Notes: a model not told the origin generated them from the letters alone. Positions 25,475 to 31,055 are shown, counted from the stretch's first letter. The stretch is DNA of 32,857 nucleotides from Gammaproteobacteria bacterium (GCA_002697205.1 NZUN01000056.1:12022-44878); one strand, 5' to 3'. A program made the numbers and translations.

Positions 25475-25719
25475 TAGTTCAACTCCCCATGCGCGCCAAT
25501 GGTAGGGTTAAGCGAACCGTCGTGCAACACGCGAAAAATTTCGACGTAGTTAGCGCCCTTATCAATCCAAGACGCTTGAAGTTCAAGTGCATGGTCAATG
25601 TCATCGGCGACCAATTCGCTTTGACGACCGGCCTTTTCGAAGCGAACGACGAACGGGCAAGCGTTGAACGCAACGTTGCTATCCAGCAGCGCCTTGCGGT
25701 CTTCGTTAGAAGCGAACAT
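25474..25719 (-). CDS. Hypothetical protein
   Basis: An 81-residue protein. ATG 25719 (MFASNEDRKALLDSNV) is preferred because AAAGGGG lies 6 nt upstream; the in-frame ATG at 25740 lacks such a site. It reads as a small alpha/beta domain (NACPFVVRFEKAG, then DDIDHALELQASWIDKGANY). First gene behind the best promoter of the family. No recognised family. Confidence 0.58.
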   Translation of the reverse strand: MFASNEDRKALLDSNVAFNACPFVVRFEKAGRQSELVADDIDHALELQASWIDKGANYVEIFRVLHDGSLNPTIGAHGELN

Positions 25720-25772
25720 AAGAAACCCCTTTCCGGGCATTCAAGCGGCGGAATTGCCGTCTTGTTGAACCT

Positions 25773-25801
25773 TCAATACGACGTAAAATACGACGTGTCA
25801 A
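25773..25801 (-). promoter_or_regulatory. Sigma-70-type promoter, best member of the TTGACA family
   Basis: TTGACA (25796-25801), exactly 17 nt, then TATTGA (25773-25778), on the minus strand. The spacer is built from two copies of a TACGACGT word, and the downstream copy forms TACGACGTA (25777-25785), the complement of the operator word in two other promoters. The -35 box contains the TGA stop of the upstream gene. Drives the genes at 25719 and 25474. Confidence 0.8.
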
Positions 25802-25995
25802 CGCCTAAAATTACGACGGTCCAACATTTTTATCGCTTCAGTGCGCTTGCGCTGAATACGAAGGTATTCGTCGCGGGCGGCGATATGTGCGAAATGATAG
25901 CCGTCGAAATACGACCATTCGGCGTAGTTTTGACCAACCGGCGGGACCATTGCGACCGACTTTGCGTTGATTGCAATTACATTATGCTGAAACAT
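25798..25995 (-). CDS. Hypothetical small basic protein
   Basis: A 65-residue protein with ATG 25995 and AAAGGAAA upstream. N-terminal strand-rich half (NVIAINAKSVAMVPPVGQNY), aromatic middle (AEWSYFDGYHFAHIAARDEY) and an Arg/Lys-rich C-terminus. Its TGA stop lies inside the -35 box of the following promoter. No family recognised. Confidence 0.58.
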   Translation of the reverse strand: MFQHNVIAINAKSVAMVPPVGQNYAEWSYFDGYHFAHIAARDEYLRIQRKRTEAIKMLDRRNFRR

Positions 25996-26053
25996 TGTCG
26001 TTTCCTTTGTCCTTCGATACGACGAACGTTACGGCGCAAGTGTTAAGAAACCC

Positions 26054-26251
26054 TTACCACAACCACCATATCAGCGGAATGACGGTCGTAACGACCGAAA
26101 CAGCCACGACGATGATACAACCAAGGCCGGGGTCGCCTGCTACGCCAGTGCCGTTACACGACGGACAAGCCGCCCCGTAAACGCGGTCGGAATGCGGGTC
26201 GTCGCTGCGAAGCAATCCGACACCGTTGCACTTGACGCAATGGTTACTCAT
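26054..26251 (-). CDS. DnaJ-type zinc-ribbon protein with C-terminal membrane helix
   Basis: A 65-residue protein with two CxxCxGxG repeats, C5-V-K-C8-N-G-V-G and C29-P-S-C32-N-G-T-G, the motif of the DnaJ zinc-binding domain. A C-terminal hydrophobic helix follows (CIIVVAVSVVTTVIPLIWWLW, about residues 45-65). It lacks a J domain. Start ATG 26251 is in a TAATG overlap with the nuclease gene. It would expose a single zinc-ribbon at the inner membrane, possibly to hold an unfolded client or recruit a host protein; no function is proven. Confidence 0.72.
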   Translation of the reverse strand: MSNHCVKCNGVGLLRSDDPHSDRVYGAACPSCNGTGVAGDPGLGCIIVVAVSVVTTVIPLIWWLW

Positions 26252-26754
26252 TAGCCCGGTCCTTTAACAAGTTCAATGTAGGATTGAACGTCACGCGCGG
26301 CGCTACGCCAATCGAAGCATACGCTAACAGCGTAGTTCGCCGAACGCAAGTATGAAATCCAATCGTCCTGTTCGTTCGACGTTGAACCCGCCCGACGTTT
26401 CGTCGCCTTGTCAGCCGAACGCTTCATTTCGATGAACAGCCCGGCATAACGCGCGCACGTCACGGGCAAGAATACGTCGGGAACGCCCGGCTTAACGCCT
26501 TCATGCTTCAGCTTGGCGGCGGTTATCTTGTCGCGCTGTCCGCCGTTCGGCACGGCAAAGCAACGGGCTAGTTCGGGATGCTGTTCGACATTCGACGTAG
26601 CGTAAGGCGACGACTGGAACACCGTCATGTCGCCGCTTTCAGCCCAACGCCAAGCCGTGTCAAAGCCGTGACGTTGGGCGACCTTCAGCCATGCGAAAAG
26701 CGCGCGTTGTTCGCCGTGTTCCGTTCCCGACTTTGCCAGTTGGTCGGGCGTCAC
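26251..26754 (-). CDS. VRR-NUC domain nuclease
   Basis: A 167-residue protein starting at GTG 26754 in a GTGA overlap, with GGGGAAAG upstream. The domain covers most of the protein: Glu15 in EHGEQRALFAWL, the FAVPNGGQRDK motif, GVKPGVPDVFLPV with catalytic Asp93, and GLFIEMKR with Glu109 and Lys111 (the PD-(D/E)xK core). Stand-alone VRR-NUC enzymes in phages cleave branched or structured DNA such as Holliday junctions, probably during replication or packaging. Confidence 0.88.
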   Translation of the reverse strand: MTPDQLAKSGTEHGEQRALFAWLKVAQRHGFDTAWRWAESGDMTVFQSSPYATSNVEQHPELARCFAVPNGGQRDKITAAKLKHEGVKPGVPDVFLPVTCARYAGLFIEMKRSADKATKRRAGSTSNEQDDWISYLRSANYAVSVCFDWRSAARDVQSYIELVKGPG

Positions 26755-27035
26755 CAAACTTTCCCCGTATCAGATACTACGGCTTTAACTTCGTCTTCGG
26801 TGCCGACATATGTTGCGAATACATGCGGTTTGCCGCGATGATCCGCGCCCGACATGATACTTACGAAGATACTTTCGCCAGCGTTAAGCTTGGCTAATTC
26901 TTCGACAGTCGGCTTCCATGCCGATACGTTGCAACGCCCGTTACTGAATACGTGAAGCCATCCAACCATTTCTTCAAGGCCGGGCGGCGGGCCGAAATGA
27001 TGCGTCGAACCTTCAAAATCATGTGGATCAGCCAT
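26751..27035 (-). CDS. Hypothetical conserved phage protein
   Basis: A 94-residue protein from ATG 27035, overlapping the previous gene by 8 nt. The core GLEEMVGWLHVFSNGRCNVS, followed by LAKLNAGESIFVSIMSG and an ATYVG strand near the C-terminus, looks like a compact beta-rich domain. This type recurs in phage accessory regions without known function. It is co-translated with the nuclease. Confidence 0.58.
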   Translation of the reverse strand: MADPHDFEGSTHHFGPPPGLEEMVGWLHVFSNGRCNVSAWKPTVEELAKLNAGESIFVSIMSGADHRGKPHVFATYVGTEDEVKAVVSDTGKVW

Positions 27036-27441
27036 CTTCGTTCCTTTCGGAATATACGCACTTGCCAAGACCGCACTTCGCGCATGTGCGCGGCAGGACA
27101 AGCCCGGCAACCTTGCGGTATTCGTTGCAGCGTTCAACGTCCTGAAGAACAGGCAAGTCGTTAATGATCGCGCCGACCGCTTTTGCTTCAACCGGCTTTA
27201 TCCCCATGATGACGAAGCCCGGCGCGATAGCCGGAAAGTCTTCATCGCCCATGATGTAGGTTACGACGAAACGCAAAGGCGCTTCGCCCGGTATCAAGCC
27301 AAACGACGGATCAAACTTGCGAATAACAAGTTCGTCGCCATTGGCGAAACGACGGTCGTTGCGACGAATTTCAAAATTCTTATCGCCGCGCTTCAGCGCT
27401 TCGAAAAAATGCGGATGGCACTTCAGTTCATGCGTCTTCAT
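27028..27441 (-). CDS. DUF3850 (ASCH-like) protein with Cys-rich C-terminal extension
   Basis: A 137-residue protein. The start is ATG 27441, with AAAGGG upstream. Residues 1-85 match DUF3850: HELKCHPHFFEALKRGDKNF, EIRRNDRRFANGDELVIRKF, then VTYIMGDEDFP and GFVIMGIK. This PUA/ASCH-related fold is thought to bind RNA or modified nucleotides. A ~50-residue extension ends in CAKCGLGKC with an upstream RCNEYR, giving Cys positions for a small zinc site. Stand-alone DUF3850 proteins usually stop near 85 residues, so this is a fusion or extended form. Confidence 0.82.
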   Translation of the reverse strand: MKTHELKCHPHFFEALKRGDKNFEIRRNDRRFANGDELVIRKFDPSFGLIPGEAPLRFVVTYIMGDEDFPAIAPGFVIMGIKPVEAKAVGAIINDLPVLQDVERCNEYRKVAGLVLPRTCAKCGLGKCVYSERNEDG

Positions 27442-27575
27442 GGCCAAACCCTTTGCCCGTCAACATAATGTTCGTAACCAACCACAAGCTTAACCCAAAG
27501 CTTTTTCGCTTGGGCGGCGTAAGGATGCGGCCAAAAGAAGCGTTTGTAAACGCGAACGATTTCAAAACGGTTCAT
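27438..27575 (-). CDS. 45-residue hypothetical protein
   Basis: A very small gene supported by both ends: its ATG (27575) overlaps the TGA of the upstream gene as ATGA, and its own TGA overlaps the ATG of the DUF3850 gene as ATGA. The product MNRFEIVRVYKRFFWPHPYA and onward is basic and aromatic (four Trp/Tyr-rich patches). Such aromatic-basic miniproteins are seen in phage accessory regions. Function unknown. Confidence 0.72.
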   Translation of the reverse strand: MNRFEIVRVYKRFFWPHPYAAQAKKLWVKLVVGYEHYVDGQRVWP

Positions 27576-27784
27576 GGTTCATACAACCTTGACAGTTCAA
27601 ACCAACGCCCGACATGCGAAAGCGACGTGTCGATTGCGTCGATAAGTTCGTTGCGTTCAGCGGCTAAAGCCAAGCGCACGACTTCAAGCCGTTGTTCCGG
27701 CACGTCGATATGTGCGAACTTGGCTTCGTCGTCACCCGTGATAAGGACGCATATTGCGTCCAACGTTTCCGTCTTCGGCGTCAT
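27572..27784 (-). CDS. Hypothetical helical protein
   Basis: A 70-residue protein with ATGA overlaps at both ends. The sequence is acidic and helical (ICVLITGDDEAKFAHIDVPE, then QRLEVVRLALAAERNELIDA). No motif recognised. Second of four overlapping genes translated from the promoter at 28015-28043. Confidence 0.58.
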   Translation of the reverse strand: MTPKTETLDAICVLITGDDEAKFAHIDVPEQRLEVVRLALAAERNELIDAIDTSLSHVGRWFELSRLYEP

Positions 27785-27981
27785 CCGTAACGGTCCATCA
27801 TCCGTTGCATGGCTTCAGCCTTCGACATACGCGGACGGAAGGCGTAAGCGAAGAATTGCGGCGAAGTCGTCAAAGCCGTGTTCATCCGAAAGAACGGCTT
27901 CGGGTCCAACGCCAGTCCGCGCCCAAGCCCTGCCATGTGGGCAACGCGCCGTTCGGCGTCGCCGATGTTATACGTTTCCAT
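27781..27981 (-). CDS. Hypothetical protein
   Basis: A 66-residue protein starting at ATG 27981 with AAGGAAGGAC upstream and ending in an ATGA overlap. Sequence METYNIGDAERRVAHMAGLG, then FFRMNTALTTSPQFFAYAFR and a C-terminal amphipathic Met-rich helix. No family recognised. First gene behind the 28015-28043 promoter. Confidence 0.58.
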   Translation of the reverse strand: METYNIGDAERRVAHMAGLGRGLALDPKPFFRMNTALTTSPQFFAYAFRPRMSKAEAMQRMMDRYG

Positions 27982-28014
27982 TACGATAGTCCTTCCTTGT
28001 GTTAGCCCGAATGT

Positions 28015-28043
28015 TCAATGGCACATTCAACGCACTACGTCAA
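28015..28043 (-). promoter_or_regulatory. Promoter, TTGACG-N17-CATTGA
   Basis: TTGACG (28038-28043), 17-nt spacer, CATTGA (28015-28020) on the minus strand. The first 11 nt (TTGACGTAGTG) are identical to the element at 30687-30715. It is 34 nt upstream of the 27981 start and probably drives the overlapping block down to the nuclease gene. Confidence 0.65.
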
Positions 28044-28498
28044 CGGCCCCATTTGTCCTTAGCGGGGGCGACGGCCTTTCCCCATTTGCCCACACTATCA
28101 GCCGTAGCAGGCTTCGGTTCGACAGGCTTCGGCGGCAAGCCCCATTTGCCCGCATGGTCGATTATCAGCACGTCGCCGACCGGCGGTTCACGCAAGGCGC
28201 GGCCCTGTTGCTGAATGTCCAACGCTATGCCCTTGCCCCATTTCGACGGTTCGGGCTTGACGGGTTCGGGGTCGTCAACGACGTGCCATTCGACCGTTTC
28301 GTCATGCGACCGACGCGACCAACCGGACGACGAACCGCCGGGAAAGTTGATGCGCCATCCGGCGAACTGATAGTCGATATATGCGCCGGGTTGCATGTCG
28401 TCGGCGCGGACGCGGTATCCCATTACGGCCAACGACAAGGCGTCGTCAACGTTCAGCGTGTCGGCGGACGTGTAGTCCTTGCGTTCGTCAATTGCCAT
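28040..28498 (-). CDS. KWGK-repeat protein, N-terminus possibly DUF2829/Tad2-like
   Basis: A 152-residue protein. Residues ~18-60 (DALSLAVMGYRVRADDMQPG, then IDYQFAGWRINFPGGSSSGW) recall the compact beta domain of DUF2829, the family of the anti-Thoeris protein Tad2. The match is weak and I treat it as a hint. The C-terminal half contains four KWG units (SKWGKG, GKWGLP, GKWGKA, DKWGR) separated by Pro-rich spacers, an unusual short-linear-motif array. It lies just upstream of a promoter for the next block. Its -35 region partly overlaps the gene end. Confidence 0.6.
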   Translation of the reverse strand: MAIDERKDYTSADTLNVDDALSLAVMGYRVRADDMQPGAYIDYQFAGWRINFPGGSSSGWSRRSHDETVEWHVVDDPEPVKPEPSKWGKGIALDIQQQGRALREPPVGDVLIIDHAGKWGLPPKPVEPKPATADSVGKWGKAVAPAKDKWGR

Positions 28499-28649
28499 TG
28501 CCCTTGTCCTTGATGAACTGTTCGGCTTCGGCCATCGTCGTAAACGTGGCGTCGGTTATGCGGTCGCGCGGCCCGTCAATTGTGCGCGTCGTTTCGATGA
28601 TGCGAAACGGTTTGCGCGTCGGCGGATGGCGCTGTTCGAAAATCTTCAT
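28488..28649 (-). CDS. 53-residue hypothetical protein
   Basis: A small gene placed by its junctions: the ATG at 28649 immediately follows the TAG of the upstream gene (TAGATG), and its stop overlaps the next start by 11 nt. The product (MKIFEQRHPPTRKPFRIIET, then a predicted C-terminal helix MAEAEQFIKD) looks like a short beta hairpin plus helix, as in phage recombination-mediator-sized miniproteins. Function unknown. Confidence 0.68.
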   Translation of the reverse strand: MKIFEQRHPPTRKPFRIIETTRTIDGPRDRITDATFTTMAEAEQFIKDKGNGN

Positions 28650-28868
28650 CTAGTCAATCCTTTCCATATTGACGTTAGCCTTGTTCAAGGCATCGCGTAT
28701 CTTGTCCAAGCGGACGCTATCACGACGAAATTCCTTACGGCGAAGTTCGTCGTTGGTTCCTTGCCGCTGTTTGATGGCATACGCCAGCAATGCGACAACA
28801 TCGCTTTTGCACCGACGAAGCGTTTCGTCAAGTGCGTTTATGCGTTCGATGTATTGTTCGTCGGTCAT
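28650..28868 (-). CDS. Hypothetical helical protein
   Basis: A 72-residue all-helical protein (MTDEQYIERINALDETLRRC, LLAYAIKQRQGTNDELRRKE) rich in Arg, Asp and Glu. ATG 28868 lies in an ATGA overlap with the upstream gene, so the longer reading from 28910 is not needed. Possibly a small coiled coil. No family recognised. Confidence 0.6.
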   Translation of the reverse strand: MTDEQYIERINALDETLRRCKSDVVALLAYAIKQRQGTNDELRRKEFRRDSVRLDKIRDALNKANVNMERID

Positions 28869-29077
28869 TTCGCTTTCCCTAACGCCAGCAAAACAAGGCA
28901 AGCGTCCCAATGCGTTTCACAAGTTACGGCGACCGTTCCAAGGACGGAACCAACCGGCGAACGCACCATTACGAAGTTGCCGCTTGCGTAATAGTCGCCG
29001 GGTTCAAGTTGCGACGCACGTTTGGCGGCAACAGCTTCGCGGGCTTCACGTTCAGCGCGAACTTGTTCAACGGACAT
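28865..29077 (-). CDS. Hypothetical protein
   Basis: A 70-residue protein with a charged N-terminal helix (VEQVRAEREAREAVAAKRAS) and a small beta domain (LEPGDYYASGNFVMVRSPVG, then TVAVTCETHWDACLVLLALG). ATG 29077 has GGAAAGGG upstream, next to a hairpin at 29098-29122. No family recognised. Confidence 0.58.
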   Translation of the reverse strand: MSVEQVRAEREAREAVAAKRASQLEPGDYYASGNFVMVRSPVGSVLGTVAVTCETHWDACLVLLALGKAK

Positions 29078-29097
29078 AACAAACCCTTTCCGGTTGG

Positions 29098-29122
29098 CGG
29101 GGCGACCATTCCAGCCGCCCCG
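29098..29122 (-). terminator. Hairpin without T run (possible attenuator)
   Basis: CGGGGCG (29098-29104) pairs with CGCCCCG (29116-29122) around an 11-nt loop. It lies in the 52-nt gap after the stop of the 29130-29354 gene and ends about 10 nt before the ribosome site of the next. No T run follows, so it may be an RNA stability element or weak terminator. Confidence 0.4.
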
Positions 29123-29129
29123 ACGTTGC

Positions 29130-29354
29130 TTACACCTTCAGAAACGCATACCGTCCGACGTAACCGCCCTTCGACTTGTCAAGCACAACGATAGCGGTCC
29201 AACGACCCTTCGGCGTCCGCACAACCATAAAGCGGTCGTCGTATTCGGGATACATTGCCTTGTCTTCTTCGATGCGCTTCATAAGATTAGCTTCGGTCGC
29301 ATACGACTTGATATGCGGGCTGTCCAAATCGACGTTCATGTTACGAAGTGCCAT
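29130..29354 (-). CDS. Hypothetical small protein
   Basis: A 74-residue protein from ATG 29354 with AAGGA upstream. N-terminal part is helical (HIKSYATEANLMKRIEEDKA); the C-terminal part is beta-like (RFMVVRTPKGRWTAIVVLDK, then GGYVGRYAFLKV). Single gene directly behind a well-formed promoter at 29387-29415. The RFMVVRTPKGRWTAIV pattern occurs in small phage proteins of unknown role. Confidence 0.6.
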   Translation of the reverse strand: MALRNMNVDLDSPHIKSYATEANLMKRIEEDKAMYPEYDDRFMVVRTPKGRWTAIVVLDKSKGGYVGRYAFLKV

Positions 29355-29386
29355 GTCTTTCGTCCTTCTTTCCAAGTGACAAACGA

Positions 29387-29415
29387 CAGATACGACGGGG
29401 GCGACGACGTGTCAA
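29387..29415 (-). promoter_or_regulatory. Promoter, TTGACA-N17-TATCTG
   Basis: Minus-strand TTGACA (29410-29415), a 17-nt spacer ending CGTCG, then TATCTG (29387-29392). GGGGG and CCCCC flank the -35 box and can form a 6-bp inverted repeat around it, a possible repressor site. Starts 33 nt before the 29354 gene. Confidence 0.75.
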
Positions 29416-29429
29416 CCCCCGAATGCGAT

Positions 29430-29837
29430 TTATTTTGCCTTCAACGTTACGTGCCAGCGTCCGACGATACGCGCGCCCTGTTGTGCGATAAGGCGTTCGT
29501 ATGTGGCGGCTTCATTGCTGCCGGGGTCAATGCGGTATGCCTTGGACAGCGACAGGGGCTTGGACACGTAGGACCGCCCTTGCGGCGACAGGACGGCCAA
29601 GACGACATGCGACGGCGGACGATAGGCGTAGCGCCCGCGTATCCATTCGTCGTTGCGGTCGTGCGCCCAACGCCACGACGCAAGGTCGCGCTTGGACGCC
29701 ATTTGGCAGCGGTCGGGAAGCCCCATAACCGGCCCGCCGAAATACTGATTGCCATAGACGCCGCCCCAAGGTGCGATATGCGTTACGCGCATCAATGCGG
29801 ACGGGCCGTCGTCGTAACGAACAATTTCGCCAATCAT
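29430..29837 (-). CDS. Hypothetical conserved phage protein
   Basis: A 135-residue protein from ATG 29837, in ATGA overlap with a 49-residue upstream gene. The N-terminal half is beta-rich (MIGEIVRYDDGPSALMRVTH, then GGVYGNQYFGGPVMG, with CQMASKRDLASWRWAHD); the rest has helix-rich TYERLIAQQGARIVGRWHV. The pattern VRYDDGPSALMR occurs in phage proteins of unknown role. It is probably the last gene of the transcript starting near 30295. Confidence 0.58.
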   Translation of the reverse strand: MIGEIVRYDDGPSALMRVTHIAPWGGVYGNQYFGGPVMGLPDRCQMASKRDLASWRWAHDRNDEWIRGRYAYRPPSHVVLAVLSPQGRSYVSKPLSLSKAYRIDPGSNEAATYERLIAQQGARIVGRWHVTLKAK

Positions 29838-29983
29838 TGCTTGAACCCCTTCAATGCGCGCCGAACGTCCGCAATAAAGTTGTCCGTTGCGCGCGGACAC
29901 GTCGGCGTTGATGATTTCACGATGACGGCCCGGTTGGGGCCGTGCTGAATGACAACCCGTTCATGACGCTTTGTCCGCGTCAC
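29834..29983 (-). CDS. 49-residue hypothetical basic protein
   Basis: Begins with GTG (29983) in a GTGA overlap with the 22-residue gene and ends in an ATGA overlap with the next. The product (VTRTKRHERVVIQHGPNRAV, then a KSSTPTCPRATDN linker and helix) is basic. Linked overlaps on both sides argue for translation; nothing else identifies it. Confidence 0.62.
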   Translation of the reverse strand: MTRTKRHERVVIQHGPNRAVIVKSSTPTCPRATDNFIADVRRALKGFKQ

Positions 29984-30048
29984 TTCATACGACGCGCCCG
30001 GCCAATCCGACAGGGCGCGTTACGTCGTCGGCGTTCGTCCTTCGTCAT
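29980..30048 (-). CDS. 22-residue arginine-rich micropeptide
   Basis: ATG 30048 overlaps the TGA of the upstream membrane protein as ATGA, and its own TGA overlaps the next GTG as GTGA. The peptide has nine Arg among 22 residues (KDERRRRNAPCRIGRARR). It may be a true micropeptide or only a coupling ORF that carries ribosomes to the next gene. Confidence 0.5.
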   Translation of the reverse strand: MTKDERRRRNAPCRIGRARRMK

Positions 30049-30242
30049 TCGCTGATTTCCCGACCGCGCACCGTGAAGCGGGGGCCGGTGTATTCGTGAC
30101 CCTTGGGGGCAGGCTTGGCGGCGATGCGGGCCAACCGCGCCTTCACGGCCTTGCGGTGTTCCAAGCGGGCCACCAATCGGGTTCCAGCCGCATAGACGAC
30201 GAAGCCGACGATAAGGCCGATTGCGATTGAAATAAAGTCCAT
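30045..30242 (-). CDS. Small single-span membrane protein
   Basis: A 65-residue protein: N-terminal transmembrane helix (FISIAIGLIVGFVVYAAG, about residues 3-20) and a basic cytoplasmic tail (RLEHRKAVKARLARIAAKPA). ATG 30242 has AAGGAAGGAAC upstream and a promoter 30 nt before. Small Arg/Lys-tailed membrane proteins can block superinfection or interfere with host envelope functions; this is speculation from the build. Confidence 0.62.
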   Translation of the reverse strand: MDFISIAIGLIVGFVVYAAGTRLVARLEHRKAVKARLARIAAKPAPKGHEYTGPRFTVRGREISE

Positions 30243-30271
30243 TGCGATGTTCCTTCCTTGCTATACGTCGG

Positions 30272-30300
30272 ACACTACGTCGTAACGTCCGACGTGTCAA
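30272..30300 (-). promoter_or_regulatory. Promoter, TTGACA-N17-TAGTGT, with inverted repeat
   Basis: Minus-strand TTGACA (30295-30300), 17 nt, TAGTGT (30272-30277). An 8-bp inverted repeat ACGTCGGA/TCCGACGT (30265-30272 and 30288-30295) frames the spacer, and TACGTCGTA lies at 30276-30284. Both look like repressor-binding symmetry. Drives the membrane protein gene at 30242. Confidence 0.75.
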
Positions 30301-30309
30301 CCGGCTATT

Positions 30310-30501
30310 TCATCCAACCATGTTGCAATCGCGGACGTGATGCCCGGCGCGTTCCAGCCGACGAACAGCCTGATTGCGGTTCGTTGCGTGAACGGTGAAA
30401 ACGCCTTCTTCGCGGCGCTGTCCGACCGTGCAATCATACGCATGTTTGCCGGTGCCATCGGCGAAGGTGTTGCTATCGCGAAAGTAAGGCTTGGCGGTCA
30501 T
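30310..30501 (-). CDS. Hypothetical protein
   Basis: A 63-residue protein starting at ATG 30501. The core is KHAYDCTVGQRREEGVFTVH followed by NRNQAVRRLERAGHHVRDCN, an alpha/beta fold with a helix and a terminal strand. This build recalls small phage domains that process Gly-rich loops, but no family is recognised. It ends just inside the -35 side of the downstream promoter. Confidence 0.58.
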   Translation of the reverse strand: MTAKPYFRDSNTFADGTGKHAYDCTVGQRREEGVFTVHATNRNQAVRRLERAGHHVRDCNMVG

Positions 30502-30516
30502 TTCAACGTTCCTTGT

Positions 30517-30660
30517 TTAGTTGGCGAAGACAGCGCGGGCGCGGAAGCCTTCGGCGCGAAGCTGTTCAATCATTGCGTCGGCGGCTTCAGCCGTAAGGTT
30601 CGCGCCATTGTGGGCGATGAACCAAGACTTGTCGTCCGCCTGAATTTCAACGTTGAACAT
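30517..30660 (-). CDS. 47-residue hypothetical protein
   Basis: ATG 30660 with AAGGGAA upstream, 7-8 nt before the start; stop TAA at 30517. The product MFNVEIQADDKSWFIAHNGA, then a helix AEAADAMIEQLRAEGFRARA, is a compact beta-beta-alpha mini-domain. It fills the space between the 30501 gene and the promoter region at 30687-30715. Confidence 0.72.
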   Translation of the reverse strand: MFNVEIQADDKSWFIAHNGANLTAEAADAMIEQLRAEGFRARAVFAN

Positions 30661-30686
30661 TTCGTCGTTCCCTTGCTGTTGAACAC

Positions 30687-30715
30687 GATATGGCATACGT
30701 CCAACACTACGTCAA
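30687..30715 (-). promoter_or_regulatory. Promoter-like element, TTGACG with weak -10
   Basis: TTGACG at 30710-30715 on the minus strand, with CATATC 17 nt downstream at 30687-30692. The TTGACGTAGTG start is shared with the 28015-28043 promoter. It lies between the 30729 and 30660 genes. Confidence 0.5.
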
Positions 30716-30728
30716 TAGCTACGTTGAA

Positions 30729-31055
30729 TTATTTTTCGCGACCGGGGGCGGACCAATGGACGCTGTTCGGTGCGTCGTCGGCTGGCGCTTTCTTGCCCAC
30801 ATACAAGGACGGCAGAAATTCAGCGGGCCGAAGCCGCGCTTGCATGACGACTTCAACCAAGCCTTCGGGCGTATAGCTGTCCGTCATAAAGACGTTCGTT
30901 TCCGCGCCGCCGTCATCGAACCAAAATTCGGTCAAGCCTTCGATACGGCCCGGCGAAATCAACGTGATGCGGTTTGCGTCGAAGAAGCGGCGAACCCATG
31001 CGTCGGGTTCGATGGTGGACGTTGTGAAGAATGCGACACTAATTCCGATATACAT
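30729..31055 (-). CDS. Hypothetical protein
   Basis: A 108-residue protein from ATG 31055 with AAGGGAA upstream. The core (FFTTSTIEPDAWVRRFFDAN, ITLISPGRIEGLTEFWFDDG) looks alpha/beta, followed by a disordered end (KAPADDAPNSVHWSAPGREK). It is the first gene after the AT-rich region, which may hold its promoter. Confidence 0.58.
   Translation of the reverse strand: MYIGISVAFFTTSTIEPDAWVRRFFDANRITLISPGRIEGLTEFWFDDGGAETNVFMTDSYTPEGLVEVVMQARLRPAEFLPSLYVGKKAPADDAPNSVHWSAPGREK

Larger units (their letters stand above)
654..30801. repeat. Dispersed octamer TGTGGGCA, at least 15 copies
   Basis: Sites begin at 654, 2648, 5410, 6233, 8729, 8870, 12562, 15316, 15987, 18988, 21687, 25129, 27936, 28087 and 30794. 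Most extend to AATGTGGGCA. Ten have the motif on the minus strand and five on the plus strand. About one copy is expected by chance in both strands. They lie in structural, lysis and accessory genes alike, in several reading frames. Confidence 0.75.

Noticed and set aside
25996-26053. Further member of the promoter family upstream of the 25995 gene
   Set aside because: A TCGTCG followed by TATCGA resembles the -10 side, but no acceptable -35 lies at 16-18 nt. It may be a decayed or activator-dependent promoter.
29980-30300. 106-codon minus-strand frame spanning 30300-29980
   Set aside because: Its first 84 codons lie out of frame over the membrane protein gene, which has a promoter, ribosome site and transmembrane helix. 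Only its last 22 codons coincide with a coupled micro-ORF.
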